Shown here in pieces: positions 17,553 to 27,900 of a DNA stretch of 64,000 nt. The stretch is from positions 558,001 through 622,000 of the forward strand of contig NZ_FQXQ01000001.1 of assembly GCF_900130035.1 (NCBI RefSeq), read 5' to 3'. The DNA is from Wenyingzhuangia marina (GTDB lineage: Bacteria > Bacteroidota > Bacteroidia > Flavobacteriales > Flavobacteriaceae). The position numbers and the translations under genes are program-made. The notes beneath the pieces are model-generated. The model was not told the origin of the DNA and made no database searches. It saw only the letters and a program-made list of their open reading frames with translations. Each line of letters starts with the position of its first letter. Position 1 is the first letter of the stretch.

Positions 17553-18419
17553 TTACCCTCGTTGTTTAAAATACGTCAATAATTTCTTTACGTAATTTTC
17601 TTCTACACGACTACTCAATACACCGGCTCCACTCTTTTTAAAAGCATTCTCAAAATTATGTTTCCAATGTAAAAATTGTTGCTGATACTGATTTCTAACT
17701 TTTTTAGAAGAAGTATTCACCAAAGTTGTTTGTCCAGATTCGGCATCTACCATAGGAACTAGTCCAATTTTTGGTAAGGCTTCATCAAACTGATCGTAAA
17801 TTCTAATTCCAGTAACATCGTGTTTATTGGCTACAATTTTTAAAGTTTGTTCATATCCATCATCCATAAAATCCGATAGGATAAAAACAATAGCTTTTTT
17901 CCTTAATACATTAGACATGTATTTTAAGGCCGTGTTGATATTTGTTTTATGACTTTTAGGCTCAAATTCTATCATTTCTCTAATGATACGCAACACGTGA
18001 CTTTTTCCTTTTTTTGGTGGAATGTATAATTCTACCTCATCAGAAAAAAGTAACAAACCTACTTTGTCATTATTTTGAATGGCCGAAAAAGCCATGGTAG
18101 CAGCAATTTCTGTAAGTGTTTCTCTTTTAAATTGCTCTTTAGTTCCAAAGTTTCCCGATCCACTAATATCTACCATTAACATCATGGTAAGCTCACGTTC
18201 TTCTTCAAAAACTTTTACATAAGGTTCGTTATAACGAGCTGTTACGTTCCAATCTATGCTACGGATATCATCACCAAATTGATATTGTTTTACCTCACTA
18301 AAAGTCATACCACGTCCTTTAAAAGAACTGTGATATTCTCCTGAAAAAATATGATCAGACAAACGACGTGTCTTGATCTCTATTTTTCTTACTTTTTTTA
18401 AGATTTCTTTGGTATCCAT
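17553..18419 (-). CDS. DUF58 domain protein
   Basis: 288 aa, soluble. Diagnostic DUF58 segments are YHSSFKGRGMTFSEVKQYQFGDDIRSIDWNVTAR (about 29-62) and EEERELTMMLMVDISGSG (about 73-90), the latter starting a VWA-like fold with MIDAS-type DISGSG. It is a standard partner of MoxR ATPases. It is separated from moxR by a hairpin-forming 77-bp spacer. Confidence 0.92.
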   Translation of the reverse strand: MDTKEILKKVRKIEIKTRRLSDHIFSGEYHSSFKGRGMTFSEVKQYQFGDDIRSIDWNVTARYNEPYVKVFEEERELTMMLMVDISGSGNFGTKEQFKRETLTEIAATMAFSAIQNNDKVGLLLFSDEVELYIPPKKGKSHVLRIIREMIEFEPKSHKTNINTALKYMSNVLRKKAIVFILSDFMDDGYEQTLKIVANKHDVTGIRIYDQFDEALPKIGLVPMVDAESGQTTLVNTSSKKVRNQYQQQFLHWKHNFENAFKKSGAGVLSSRVEENYVKKLLTYFKQRG

Positions 18420-18434
18420 GTTTTAATAGTACTG

Positions 18435-18493
18435 AGTACTGAGTAATGAGTATTAAGCACTTTCTTTGTACTTAATACTTGATACTGAGTACT
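18435..18493. repeat. 26-bp imperfect inverted repeat between moxR and the DUF58 gene
   Basis: Arms 18435-18460 and 18468-18493 match at 21 of 26 positions around a 7-nt loop and are built of AGTACT/GAGTA/TATTAAG words. Part of the left arm is repeated just before it (AGTACTGAG twice). It lacks a T-run, so it is not a simple terminator. It could stabilise or process the operon mRNA, or be a dispersed palindromic element. Confidence 0.55.
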
Positions 18494-18496
18494 AGA

Positions 18497-19486
18497 TTAA
18501 GGTACTTCTACTACGTTTACTATTTGGTTTACAATGTCTTCGGCAGTTACATTTTCTGCTTCTGCTTCATACGTAATTCCGATACGATGACGTAAAATAT
18601 CTAAGACAACTGCTCTAACATCTTCTGGAATTACATATCCTCTACGTTTGATGAATGCATGACATTTAGCGGCTTTAGCTAATGAAATACTACCACGAGG
18701 AGAGGCTCCAAAAGAAATTAATCCTTTTAAGTTTTCTAATCCGTATTTTTCTGGATAACGCGTTGCAAAAATCAAATCAAGAATATATTTCTCAATTTTT
18801 TCATCCATATAAACCTCGTTTACTACTTCACGAGCTTTTCTAATTTGCTCTAAAGAAACCACTGGATTTACTTTTTCATAAGCTCCAGTTAAATTTGCTC
18901 TCATAATTAATTGCTCCTCTTCTAACTTAGGATAATCAATTACTACTTTAAGCATAAAACGGTCTACTTGTGCTTCTGGTAATGTATAAGTTCCTTCTTG
19001 ATCTACTGGGTTTTGAGTAGCCATAACCAAGAATGGTTCATCTAATTTAAAGGTTTCATCACCAATGGTAATTTGACGTTCTTGCATGGCTTCTAACAAT
19101 GCCGATTGTACTTTTGCTGGAGCACGGTTGATCTCATCTGCCAATACAAAATTTGCAAAAATAGGACCTTTCTTAATAGAAAAGTCATTTTCTTTCATGT
19201 TGTATATCATGGTTCCAACCACATCGGCAGGTAATAAATCTGGAGTAAACTGAATTCTGCTAAACGCTCCATCAACCGCTTTTGCAAGCGTATTAATAGC
19301 CAACGTTTTTGCCAAACCAGGAACTCCTTCTAATAAAATATGTCCGTTTCCTAATAAACCAATCAACAACCGGTCAACCATGTGTTTTTGACCAACAATA
19401 ACTTTGTTCATTTCCATGGACAATAAATCCACAAATGCACTTTCTCTTTCGATTTTTTCGCTGATAGCTCTTACGTCTACTTCCAT
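18497..19486 (-). CDS. moxR: MoxR family AAA+ ATPase
   Basis: 329 aa. Walker A variant GVPGLAKT (about 52-59), Walker B LADEINRAP, sensor segments ATQNPVDQEGTYTLPEAQVDRFMLK, and the C-terminal lid domain. MoxR ATPases act as chaperone-like partners of VWA proteins. It is the first gene of the bat operon (moxR, DUF58, membrane protein, batA, B, C, D, E). The region upstream (19487-19645) has a near -7 sequence TGTATTTTG but no exact consensus. Confidence 0.94.
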   Translation of the reverse strand: MEVDVRAISEKIERESAFVDLLSMEMNKVIVGQKHMVDRLLIGLLGNGHILLEGVPGLAKTLAINTLAKAVDGAFSRIQFTPDLLPADVVGTMIYNMKENDFSIKKGPIFANFVLADEINRAPAKVQSALLEAMQERQITIGDETFKLDEPFLVMATQNPVDQEGTYTLPEAQVDRFMLKVVIDYPKLEEEQLIMRANLTGAYEKVNPVVSLEQIRKAREVVNEVYMDEKIEKYILDLIFATRYPEKYGLENLKGLISFGASPRGSISLAKAAKCHAFIKRRGYVIPEDVRAVVLDILRHRIGITYEAEAENVTAEDIVNQIVNVVEVP

Positions 19487-19589
19487 TATTTATAAGGTTT
19501 TATTCTTAATACAGTTGTTTGCAATCAATTTGTGTACCAAAATACAACATTGAAATCAATTAAGTAAATATGACAGATTTTAAAAAAAC

Positions 19590-19622
19590 AAAAAAGTCAA
19601 GATAATTTCTTGACTTTTTTGT
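19590..19622 (-). terminator. lpxH: Terminator after lpxH
   Basis: An AAAAAGTCAAGA/TCTTGACTTTTT stem with a 5-nt loop, flanked by A and T runs, 25 bp beyond the lpxH stop. It may also insulate the moxR promoter. Confidence 0.82.
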
Positions 19623-19645
19623 TAGTATTTATGCAATAATAAAAA

Positions 19646-20395
19646 TTATTTTAAGAATTCTTTAATTTTAAACTCCCCATTTTCTAAAACACCATAAGTA
19701 TTATAAGTAATCCAATCCCCAGTGTTTACATATTTTGAATTTTGTGGCAAATCAAAAATCATAGGTAAATGACGGTGACCAAACACAAAATAATCGTAAT
19801 GTTTTTGTTCTAAAATTTCTTTACAGTGTAAGATTAAATACTCTTTATCTTCTCCTAAAAAGTGTACATCTTCTGCTCCTGAAACCGCTTTATTTTCTCT
19901 AGATAAATACATGGCAAATGACATTCCTACATCGGGATGTAACCAGCGAAACAACCAATTACAAACTGGGTTTGTAAATATTTTTTTGATGAATTTATAT
20001 CCCTTGTCTCCAGGACCTAAACCATCTCCATGTCCCATTAAAAAAGTTTTTCCTTGTAATATAAATTCTTTAGGCTCGTGATATACTGGAATATTTAATT
20101 CTTTTTCAAAATAATCTTTCATCCACAAATCGTGGTTTCCCACAAAAAAATGAATATCAACTCCTGCATCTTTTAGTTCAGCTAACTTTCCTAAAACCCT
20201 TACAAAACCTTTAGGAACTACATATTTATATTCAAACCAAAAATCAAACAAATCTCCCAATAAAAAGAGCGTTTCTGCATCATTCTTAATGGAGTCTAAC
20301 CAAGAAACAAATACCTTTTCTCTTGGTATACTTTTTTCAGAACTTTCTGCTCCAAAATGTTGATCGGAAGCAAAGTAGATTTTTTTATTACTCAA
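19646..20395 (-). CDS. lpxH: UDP-2,3-diacylglucosamine diphosphatase
   Basis: 249 aa calcineurin-like phosphoesterase that removes UMP from UDP-2,3-diacyl-GlcN in lipid A synthesis. Metal-ligand motifs are in order: SDQHFG (Asp11, His13), GDLFDFW (Asp48), GNHDLW (Asn87, His88), GHGDG (His122) and GHRHLP near 207. The gene starts 2 bp after the ctpA stop, so it shares that transcript. Other UDP-diacylglucosamine hydrolase subtypes (LpxH2) are the only serious alternative. Confidence 0.9.
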   Translation of the reverse strand: MSNKKIYFASDQHFGAESSEKSIPREKVFVSWLDSIKNDAETLFLLGDLFDFWFEYKYVVPKGFVRVLGKLAELKDAGVDIHFFVGNHDLWMKDYFEKELNIPVYHEPKEFILQGKTFLMGHGDGLGPGDKGYKFIKKIFTNPVCNWLFRWLHPDVGMSFAMYLSRENKAVSGAEDVHFLGEDKEYLILHCKEILEQKHYDYFVFGHRHLPMIFDLPQNSKYVNTGDWITYNTYGVLENGEFKIKEFLK

Positions 20396-20397
20396 AA

Positions 20398-21957
20398 TTA
20401 TTGATTTTGTTCTAACGCTATAACTTTTAAAATATACGGATCTCTTTTTTGCACCAACTTATAATACACTTCGTCGTTTATTAAAGTGCTAGCAAAGTTT
20501 TCTTTTAACAAATCATCAACTAATTCTTGACTACTAAATTTATAGGGTGCTATATATTTATCAAACGCTTTTTTAATTTCTGATGTAATTTTAAAATCAT
20601 TAATAAAATTACTTTCGTTGTATTTATTTAACTCTTTTCTGTGAGTATCAATATAACTAGACACAAATTTATTAATCATATTTAATTCAAAATAATTAAC
20701 ACCATTAAGCGTGTCTAAAGGAATGAAAACATCTGGCGTAATTCCACCACCTCCATAAACCACTTTTCCTTTTGGTGTAGTGTATTTAAGTGAGTCTATA
20801 ATTTTAATACTGTCTTTACTATAAAGTTCACCACTTTTATATCTATTTAATACTTCATTTTCATAATTATTAGTATCATCATATGGTTTTTGGATAGAAC
20901 GTCCAGTAGGAGTGTAGTACCTTGCAATGGTTAATCTCATTGCAGAACCATCGTTAAAATCTAATTCTTGTTGTACCAAACCTTTTCCAAAAGTTCTACG
21001 TCCAATAATAGTTCCTCTATCATTGTCTTGCAAAGCTCCTGAAACTATTTCACTTGCTGAAGCTGAGTTTTCATCAACCAATACGTAAATATGTCCTTTT
21101 TCAAAAGAACCTTTGCTAGTAGCCACATTGTTTTTTTGACGACCTTTTTTATTTTTAGTGTAAACAATTAATTGTCCATCGGCTAAAAATTCATCTGATA
21201 TTTGATCAGCAATGTGCATAAATCCACCTGGATTTCCTCTTAAATCTAAGACCAAATCTTTAATTCCTTGTTCTTGTAATTTGTCTAAGGCTGACTTAAA
21301 CTCATCATAAGAAGTCATGGCAAAACGAACTAATTTAATATATCCTAAACTATCTGTTAATTTATAAGCAACAGGTACACTTTTAATATCAACTTTTCCT
21401 CTGGTGATATTAAAATCAATAATTTTATTCGTTGTAGGTCTATAAACTTTTACTAAAACTTGACTATTTTCTTCACCTTTTAATTTACTAAGAACATCGT
21501 TGTTAGATATTTCTTTTCCATAAAGAGTGTCTTTATCAGCCATTAAAATTCTATCACCTGCTCTAAGTCCAGCTTTTAAACTTGGTCCATCTGGAATTAC
21601 TTTTTCTACTAAAATAGTATCCTTTTCTAGTCTAAATTGTACTCCAATTCCTACAAAACTTCCGTTCATAGTTTCTTGAGTATATGCTTGAATTTCTTTT
21701 GGGATGTAAGTAGAGTGTGGGTCTAACCTATCTAAAAGATCAGAAATAACTTCATCCGTAATTTTTTCAGCATCTACGTCATCAACATATTCACTTTCAA
21801 TAAATTTTAGAACCGTGTTTAACTTACTATTTCCTGTATTTGAACTTACAGGATAAAAAGTTCCTGTATTTTTTACATTAAAAAAACTACCTATAATAAT
21901 TCCTAGAGCTACAGAAATTCCAATAAATAGTGGAAGATTATTATTTTGCTTCATCAA
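20398..21957 (-). CDS. C-terminal processing peptidase, S41 family
   Basis: 519 aa. An N-terminal membrane anchor (about 8-25), a PDZ domain (about 90-175; GIGVQF ... GDRILM) and an S41 catalytic domain with the Ser of NSASASEIVSGAL and the Lys of RTFGKGLVQ forming the Ser-Lys dyad. A long C-terminal tail is typical of Bacteroidota CtpA. It acts in the periplasm on envelope proteins. The start may be Met2. It overlaps the upstream dCMP deaminase gene by 17 bp. Confidence 0.92.
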   Translation of the reverse strand: MMKQNNNLPLFIGISVALGIIIGSFFNVKNTGTFYPVSSNTGNSKLNTVLKFIESEYVDDVDAEKITDEVISDLLDRLDPHSTYIPKEIQAYTQETMNGSFVGIGVQFRLEKDTILVEKVIPDGPSLKAGLRAGDRILMADKDTLYGKEISNNDVLSKLKGEENSQVLVKVYRPTTNKIIDFNITRGKVDIKSVPVAYKLTDSLGYIKLVRFAMTSYDEFKSALDKLQEQGIKDLVLDLRGNPGGFMHIADQISDEFLADGQLIVYTKNKKGRQKNNVATSKGSFEKGHIYVLVDENSASASEIVSGALQDNDRGTIIGRRTFGKGLVQQELDFNDGSAMRLTIARYYTPTGRSIQKPYDDTNNYENEVLNRYKSGELYSKDSIKIIDSLKYTTPKGKVVYGGGGITPDVFIPLDTLNGVNYFELNMINKFVSSYIDTHRKELNKYNESNFINDFKITSEIKKAFDKYIAPYKFSSQELVDDLLKENFASTLINDEVYYKLVQKRDPYILKVIALEQNQ

Positions 21958-22384
21958 TATCTAATTTCAATAATTCAACACCTGCTTTTCTTAAAAAATC
22001 TATTCCTGTGGTGTCTTTGTATTCTTTTGCGTAAACTACTCTATTAATTCCAGATTGGTGAATTAATTTACTACAATCTTTACAAGGAGATAAAGTAATG
22101 TACAAAGTAGCATCTTTGGTAGATTGGGTAGAGGAAGCTACTTTTAATATGGCATTTGCCTCGGCATGTAAAACTGTCCATTTGGTGTCATAATTATCAT
22201 CTTCACAACAATTTTCAAAACCGGTTGGAGTTCCATTATATCCATCAGAAATAATCATTCTATCTTTTACAATAAGCGCACCTACTTGTTTTCTTTTACA
22301 ATGAGATAATTTTGCCCATTCAAAAGCCATTTTTAAATATGCAGTGTCATATTTTAATTGTTTTTCATCCAACATAGAAATCAT
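21941..22384 (-). CDS. Deoxycytidylate (dCMP) deaminase family protein
   Basis: 147 aa. Zinc-dependent deaminase motifs HAEANAIL (His-Ala-Glu) and PCKDCSK (PCxxC), plus the dCMP-deaminase segment CKRKQVGALIVKD and SDGYNGTP. The family converts dCMP to dUMP for dTMP synthesis. The competence-linked ComEB belongs to the same family. Met4 is an alternative start. It is the first gene of the deaminase-ctpA-lpxH operon, with a -7 box 29 bp upstream. Confidence 0.9.
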   Translation of the reverse strand: MISMLDEKQLKYDTAYLKMAFEWAKLSHCKRKQVGALIVKDRMIISDGYNGTPTGFENCCEDDNYDTKWTVLHAEANAILKVASSTQSTKDATLYITLSPCKDCSKLIHQSGINRVVYAKEYKDTTGIDFLRKAGVELLKLDIDEAK

Positions 22385-22412
22385 ATAAACCTGTTTTTAT
22401 AAGTATTTGGTA

Positions 22413-22420
22413 CAAAAATA
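22413..22420 (-). promoter_or_regulatory. -7 box for the dCMP deaminase-ctpA-lpxH operon
   Basis: TATTTTTG on the minus strand, with TTG-containing sequence (CTTTTTGTTAAG) about 22 bp upstream. A reasonable Bacteroidota promoter. Confidence 0.5.
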
Positions 22421-22541
22421 GTATCTTATTGATACAACTTAACAAAAAGTTAAATATAAATGGATAATATTGTAGTGTTAACAAAGCTATAAAATAAAAA
22501 ACACTACATCTGTTTTTAGTTTATTAAAAACTACTTTCCTT

Positions 22542-24776
22542 TTGAAGTATTTAATTTTATTTATTACGCTAATTATATCCATGGTTTCTTGCAAACCAAA
22601 AGAAGAGAGTACTTATAAAAAAATAGATTCTAATGCTATTTTTACCAATACAGATAGCATTCCCAACAATCACTATGTTGGGAGTCAAAAATGTAAAGAG
22701 TGTCATCCAAATCAATTTAAAGATTGGGAAGGATCTCATCATAATAAGTCTATGCAAAAAGCCGATAGACAAACCATTATTGCCCCTTTTGATGGAGAAG
22801 TTTTTAAAAATCAGGGAGTCACGTCAACCTTTTTTCAAAACAAGGGAAAATTTTATGTGAATACCGAAGGACGTGATGGTAAAAATCATGATTATGAAAT
22901 TATTTACACTTTTGGTTTTACCCCTTTACAACAATACATTGTTTTATTTCCCGATGGACAATATCAATGTTTAAGAACTGCTTTTGATACCCAAAAAAAC
23001 AAATGGTTTGATTTATATCCAGACTTTAAAGTTGTACATAAAGAATGGTTGCATTGGAGTAGAGGAGGACTAAATTGGAATACCATGTGTGCAGATTGTC
23101 ACAGCACCAACGTAAAGAAAAATTACAACGAAAAAGACCATAGTTATAATACTAATTATGCCATTATTAACGTGAGTTGTGAGGCTTGTCATGGACCAGG
23201 AAAAGATCATGTTAACCATGCTTTAAAAAGTGGGAATGATTATAAAAGCGATGGAACCATGCAAATGGTTGGCTTAAACTCTAAAGAATTGGTAGATACT
23301 TGTGCAAGATGCCATGCTAGAAGAGAAAACATTACTTTATTCCACACACCACAGGGAACTTTTTTAGATCATTATTTTCCACAATTAATTTCTGAGCCTA
23401 TTTATCATGCTGATGGTCAAATTTTGGATGAAGATTATGTTTATGGATCATTCATCCAAAGTAAAATGTATCACAATGGAGTGAGTTGTAAAGATTGTCA
23501 CAATCCACATTCTACCAAACGAAAATTTGATGATAACAGACTTTGTATGCAATGTCATGATGGTGCTACTTTTAATGTAGAAAGTCATCACAAGCATAAA
23601 ATGGGAACCGAAGAAGCTATGTGTATCAACTGTCATATGCCTGGAAAATATTATATGGGAAATGATTTTAGACGTGACCACAGTTTTAGAATTCCAAGAC
23701 CTGATTTAAGTTTAAAATATGGAACACCAAATGCATGTGTTGGATGTCATAAAGACAAAAATGATCAATGGGCTTATGAAAATTTTGTGAAACTTTATGG
23801 AGAGCCAAAAAAGAATCATTTTTCAGATAAATTAGCTCCAGGAATAAAAGGTGAAGTAGGAGGGAGAGATAGTTTAATGTTATTGGCTCACGATACTATT
23901 TATCCTAATATGGCTAGAGCCTCAGCTGTCTCCACCCTTAGAAATTATACTGGACAAATTAATGTATCTGAAGTCTTAAAATTTTTAAAAGATACATCCC
24001 CATTAGTAAAAGGAGCTACTGTAGATTTAATCTCTGATTTAAATTTAAGAACAGAGCATTACAAATCTGTTTTACCTTTATTAAAAGATGCCAAAAGAGC
24101 TGTACGTGTAAAAGCATTTTTTGCATTAAGCAGTGTTGATTATGCTAAAATACCTGAAGATTATAAAGATATTTATAACAAAGTTAAAATAGAATTTGCC
24201 AATCAATTAAAAGCTACGGCCGAGTTTAGTGGTGGAAGAATGAAACGTGCTCAATATTATTTAAACAATGGTAAAACACAAAGTGCTATTAAAACTTTAG
24301 AAGAAGCTTTGGTTTTAGATCCTATCAACAATATTGTAAGAACTACCTTGGCTAATTTATATTATCAAGTAAAAGATTATCAAAAATCTGAAAAAGCTTA
24401 CAAAACCATTATAGAACAAGAACCTGGTTATGGATTAACCAATTACAATTATGGTTTGTTATTAAACGAATTAGGTAGGTCTAAAGAAGCAATTGTTCAG
24501 TTACAAAAAGCTATTAAATATATGCCAGAAAATGACAGGATAGCTTATAATTTAGCTTTGTTATATTTTAAAGATACTCAAACCCAAAAAGCTATTACTG
24601 TTATAGGTATCCAACTAAAAAGAAGTACTAATAATACTGATTTAATTTATTTGATGGCTTATATATACAATGAAACAAATCAAAAAGAAATGGCTAAAAA
24701 GTATGCTAAACAGCTTTTAGAGTTAGCACCAAATAATCAGCAATATCAAAACTTTTATCAAATTTTAAATCAATAA
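22542..24776 (+). CDS. Octahaem cytochrome c lipoprotein with HEAT/TPR C-terminus
   Basis: 744 aa from a TTG start. The first in-frame ATG is codon 14 and would cut off most of the signal peptide, while the TTG gives a full lipoprotein signal with lipobox SMVSC (Cys17). Eight CxxCH haem c sites are seen: C51, C183, C213, C254, C316, C335, C361 and C399. A HEAT-like stretch (about 450-545) is followed by TPR units (about 555-744). The spacing resembles the cytochrome c554/multihaem families, in which electrons pass along the haem chain. Donor, acceptor and substrate are unknown. The downstream 53-aa membrane protein gene starts 1 bp after the stop. Confidence 0.87.
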   Translation: MKYLILFITLIISMVSCKPKEESTYKKIDSNAIFTNTDSIPNNHYVGSQKCKECHPNQFKDWEGSHHNKSMQKADRQTIIAPFDGEVFKNQGVTSTFFQNKGKFYVNTEGRDGKNHDYEIIYTFGFTPLQQYIVLFPDGQYQCLRTAFDTQKNKWFDLYPDFKVVHKEWLHWSRGGLNWNTMCADCHSTNVKKNYNEKDHSYNTNYAIINVSCEACHGPGKDHVNHALKSGNDYKSDGTMQMVGLNSKELVDTCARCHARRENITLFHTPQGTFLDHYFPQLISEPIYHADGQILDEDYVYGSFIQSKMYHNGVSCKDCHNPHSTKRKFDDNRLCMQCHDGATFNVESHHKHKMGTEEAMCINCHMPGKYYMGNDFRRDHSFRIPRPDLSLKYGTPNACVGCHKDKNDQWAYENFVKLYGEPKKNHFSDKLAPGIKGEVGGRDSLMLLAHDTIYPNMARASAVSTLRNYTGQINVSEVLKFLKDTSPLVKGATVDLISDLNLRTEHYKSVLPLLKDAKRAVRVKAFFALSSVDYAKIPEDYKDIYNKVKIEFANQLKATAEFSGGRMKRAQYYLNNGKTQSAIKTLEEALVLDPINNIVRTTLANLYYQVKDYQKSEKAYKTIIEQEPGYGLTNYNYGLLLNELGRSKEAIVQLQKAIKYMPENDRIAYNLALLYFKDTQTQKAITVIGIQLKRSTNNTDLIYLMAYIYNETNQKEMAKKYAKQLLELAPNNQQYQNFYQILNQ

Positions 24777-24777
24777 T

Positions 24778-24939
24778 ATGCTACTTGAACTTTTATTTAC
24801 TTTTTTAATTTTAGGTATTGTATTTACTTCTACAAAAGCCTTTGTTTGGTTTGCTAGAAAACGAATGAATGCTATAAAATACATGAACAAAAACCAACAC
24901 AATCCTTGGTTTAGAATTTTGAAAAAACATAAGTTTTAA
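24778..24939 (+). CDS. Small single-TM protein, 53 aa
   Basis: Starts MLLELLFTFLILGIVFTSTK: one N-terminal TM helix (about 3-24), then a basic tail ending NPWFRILKKHKF. ATG 1 bp after the cytochrome stop and a strong terminator right after its own stop make it the second cistron of that transcript. No family is recognised. It may help assemble or anchor the cytochrome, which is inference from position only. Confidence 0.72.
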   Translation: MLLELLFTFLILGIVFTSTKAFVWFARKRMNAIKYMNKNQHNPWFRILKKHKF

Positions 24940-24940
24940 A

Positions 24941-24975
24941 AAAAAAAAGCCTCTGAAAATTCAGAGGCTTTTTTA
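24941..24975. terminator. Terminator, copy 1 of an identical pair
   Basis: Stem GCCTCTGA/TCAGAGGC (24949-24968) around AAAT with A-run and T-run flanks. Serves the cytochrome transcript on the plus strand and the BNR_4 gene on the minus strand. The same hairpin and flanks recur at 28278-28297. Confidence 0.88.
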
Positions 24976-24995
24976 TATATAATTTAAGCTAAAAA

Positions 24996-27900
24996 TTAAT
25001 ATTTAATTATTTTTATGACGTAACTATTAATCCCATTATTTAGTTTTAGTATATAAACTCCTGCTAAAAGATTTTGACCTACTTCACATGAGGTTTTTGC
25101 TGCACCTGATTCTATTTTTTTTCCATCAAAGCCATAAATATCATAAGTAAAATCTCCATCCATTTCAACTAAAAAGAATGAATTACTTGGGTTAGGAGAA
25201 ACTTTAAGACTTTTTGGAAACAATGCAACATCAGAAATACCTAATGAAAGATTTTTTAATTCTCCAAAGTATCCTTTTAAAGGAATCATATCTTTTGGAA
25301 CATTAAGAGAAGACCATTCTAGCTTGGTTGTTACATTATTAGAAGAACTATAAGAACCCTCTACGCGAATATCATACTTATAGCTTGGATATAAATTTAA
25401 TGTAGTTGTAAATTCTTGTTCTACAGATAAATCTCCTGTGTCTATTTTTAACTCATCATTAATATAAACTTGTACATTTCCATTTGATGTTAAATGAAGT
25501 GTATATTCTTCTGGTTGCTGAATTTCTAACTGTCCTGTCCATTTAATATTTATATTGTCTCCATAAGCCGAGTAATCCATATTATAAAGATCTATAGCAT
25601 CTAATTCCTCAACTACAGGATGGTCTAAATTATTATAAACTACCTTTTGTAATCCATTACCATTTGGTTTTTTAGAACGTTCTAATAAATAATAAGGAAC
25701 TATGATTTTACCATCTTTATCTGCATGTGTAAATACAAAAGATAATATATCATTTTCAAGTAATGCTTCTCTATCAATTAGTGGTTCATTTATAACAGTT
25801 CCAACTTCATTTACATCCATTTCAGTCCAATTTTGCCAATTATTTTCAGCTGAAGCAAAATAGACTCTATAATCAGAAGCTACTACATAAAGATTGTTAT
25901 TTCCATCAACTGCTATTTCTGCTCTATTACGTTGAGAACGAGCAATTACGTCACTACGCCATGACCCAGATTGATCTTTGTAAATATGTCTAAGATATCC
26001 CTTATTAATTCTAAAATCCCAAAAATTATTACTATTAGAATCACTCTCCATGATATAAGATTGAAGTATATGAATTCCTCCATTACTATCAACTGCTTGA
26101 GATTCCTGATTGATTAATCCTCTATTAGTTCCTATATCCCAAATTTTTAATCCTGGTCTTGATTGTACCATAGGATCAGATCCTGCAGTCCCTACCTTTA
26201 CTCCATCAGAATTATACCAAGTTCTACCATCATCATCACTATAAGCATAATACACATCATGATTGGTTTGAGCATCTGGAGTTCCTCGCCATATCCATGA
26301 TACATGTAAACGTCCATTAGAATCATAGTGAATACCATTAATGTATGCATTTTCATTCACTGAAGTTCCGTTTAAGTATTCCCCTATATACGTCCATTTA
26401 CCATTAGAACCGTTGTATTCCCATAAAAAACTATCACCATCTCCACTCCAACCAATACGACATTCATAAATCATATCTCCATTTGGTTTCGAAACAAAAC
26501 GCGGATAGGTAATATTTGAAAGGTTAACATTATCAACTAAATTTTGTTGTACAGAACCAAAAGAGGACATTTTCCAACTAGTGTCATCACTATAAGCTAA
26601 ATTAGCTATAGATTTTCTGTAATGAAGTACATCATTATGATGATCAAAAGCCAAATGAATAGTTCCATCATTCTCACAAATTCCCATAGAGATTGTATAA
26701 TGATTATCTGCAACGCGATTTGGACTAATAGTATAATCCGTTAATTCTACTGTTTTCCAATCACCTTCTGGTAATTTTCTTCTTGCAATACATACTCTAG
26801 AAACTTTATTCCAAAAAGTAACATATTGATAATTATTAAATGTGATGATGGCATTTTGCTGAAAAGAAGCAAAATTAGATCCTTCAAAAGTACTCGCTGC
26901 ATTGGTGGTAACTACCGAAGCAGGAAGCTTAACGCTATTACTAAAAATACTAGATTTTATTTCTAATTTTCCTGTAGATGCTGTTGAAGTTGGTGTTAAT
27001 ACTTGAGTATTTGTAGATTCTAAAGTAAAATTATTACAAGTTATATCTATAGAATTTCCTTCTGTAGCGCTGTTAGAAACATCCGCTGTTATCCAAAAAA
27101 CATTTTTACCCTGACTTAATGTTTGATTACAATTTACCGAAAAAGATTCTGTTAAAGGGGATTGATTTAGTTCTCCACAAAGTTGAGTTGTACTAAATTT
27201 AGCATCAACACCCGTGTAATAAATTTTTACATTATTTAAATCTGAAAGTGAAGTAGTTCCTAAAGCTGATAAAGCTAAATTTTTAAGCGAAAAAGGTTCT
27301 GATGCGTTTTGTGTTTCTATTTCTAAAGAAAATACTACATTGTTTGTTGAGTTATTTTTAATGAAAGCTTCTTTTTCTTTGACTACTGAACTTGAATAAG
27401 TCATTGGGTTAAATACAGTAGAAACAACATAAGTTCCTCCGTTAATAATACCATCTAAATGATTACTAGTTTGATCAGTAGCAACATTTGCTTGATCATC
27501 AAAATTCCAATATCCATATAAACCTGTTTCTGAACCCGTTAATTTTTTATTTTTATTATCTACTATTTCTTGAGCTGTTCTTTCTGTGGTCCAAACCCTT
27601 ACTTCATCAAAATATCCTTGAATTGTTCTATCATTTGTTGCTGCATCCCATCCTATATATAGTCCAGAATCAAAAGGCAACATTGCTGGTACCTCTTCGG
27701 ATGTTGTTGGAATTCCATTTACATAAAGTATCATTCCTGTTGAAGTGACCACCCAAGCCACATGATTCCAATCATTAAAATTAATATTATTAGCAGCTAC
27801 CGCATTAACTCCATCATTTGCTATTCCTCTGAAGGAATTTGGATTTGTCCATCTATCAAACTGAATTCCTCCATTAGTGTTTGTTCCTCTGTAATAAAAC

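Noticed and set aside
17994-17999. CACGTG core in the DUF58 gene as a further parS
   Set aside because: Flanks (GCAACACGTGACTT) do not extend the palindrome.
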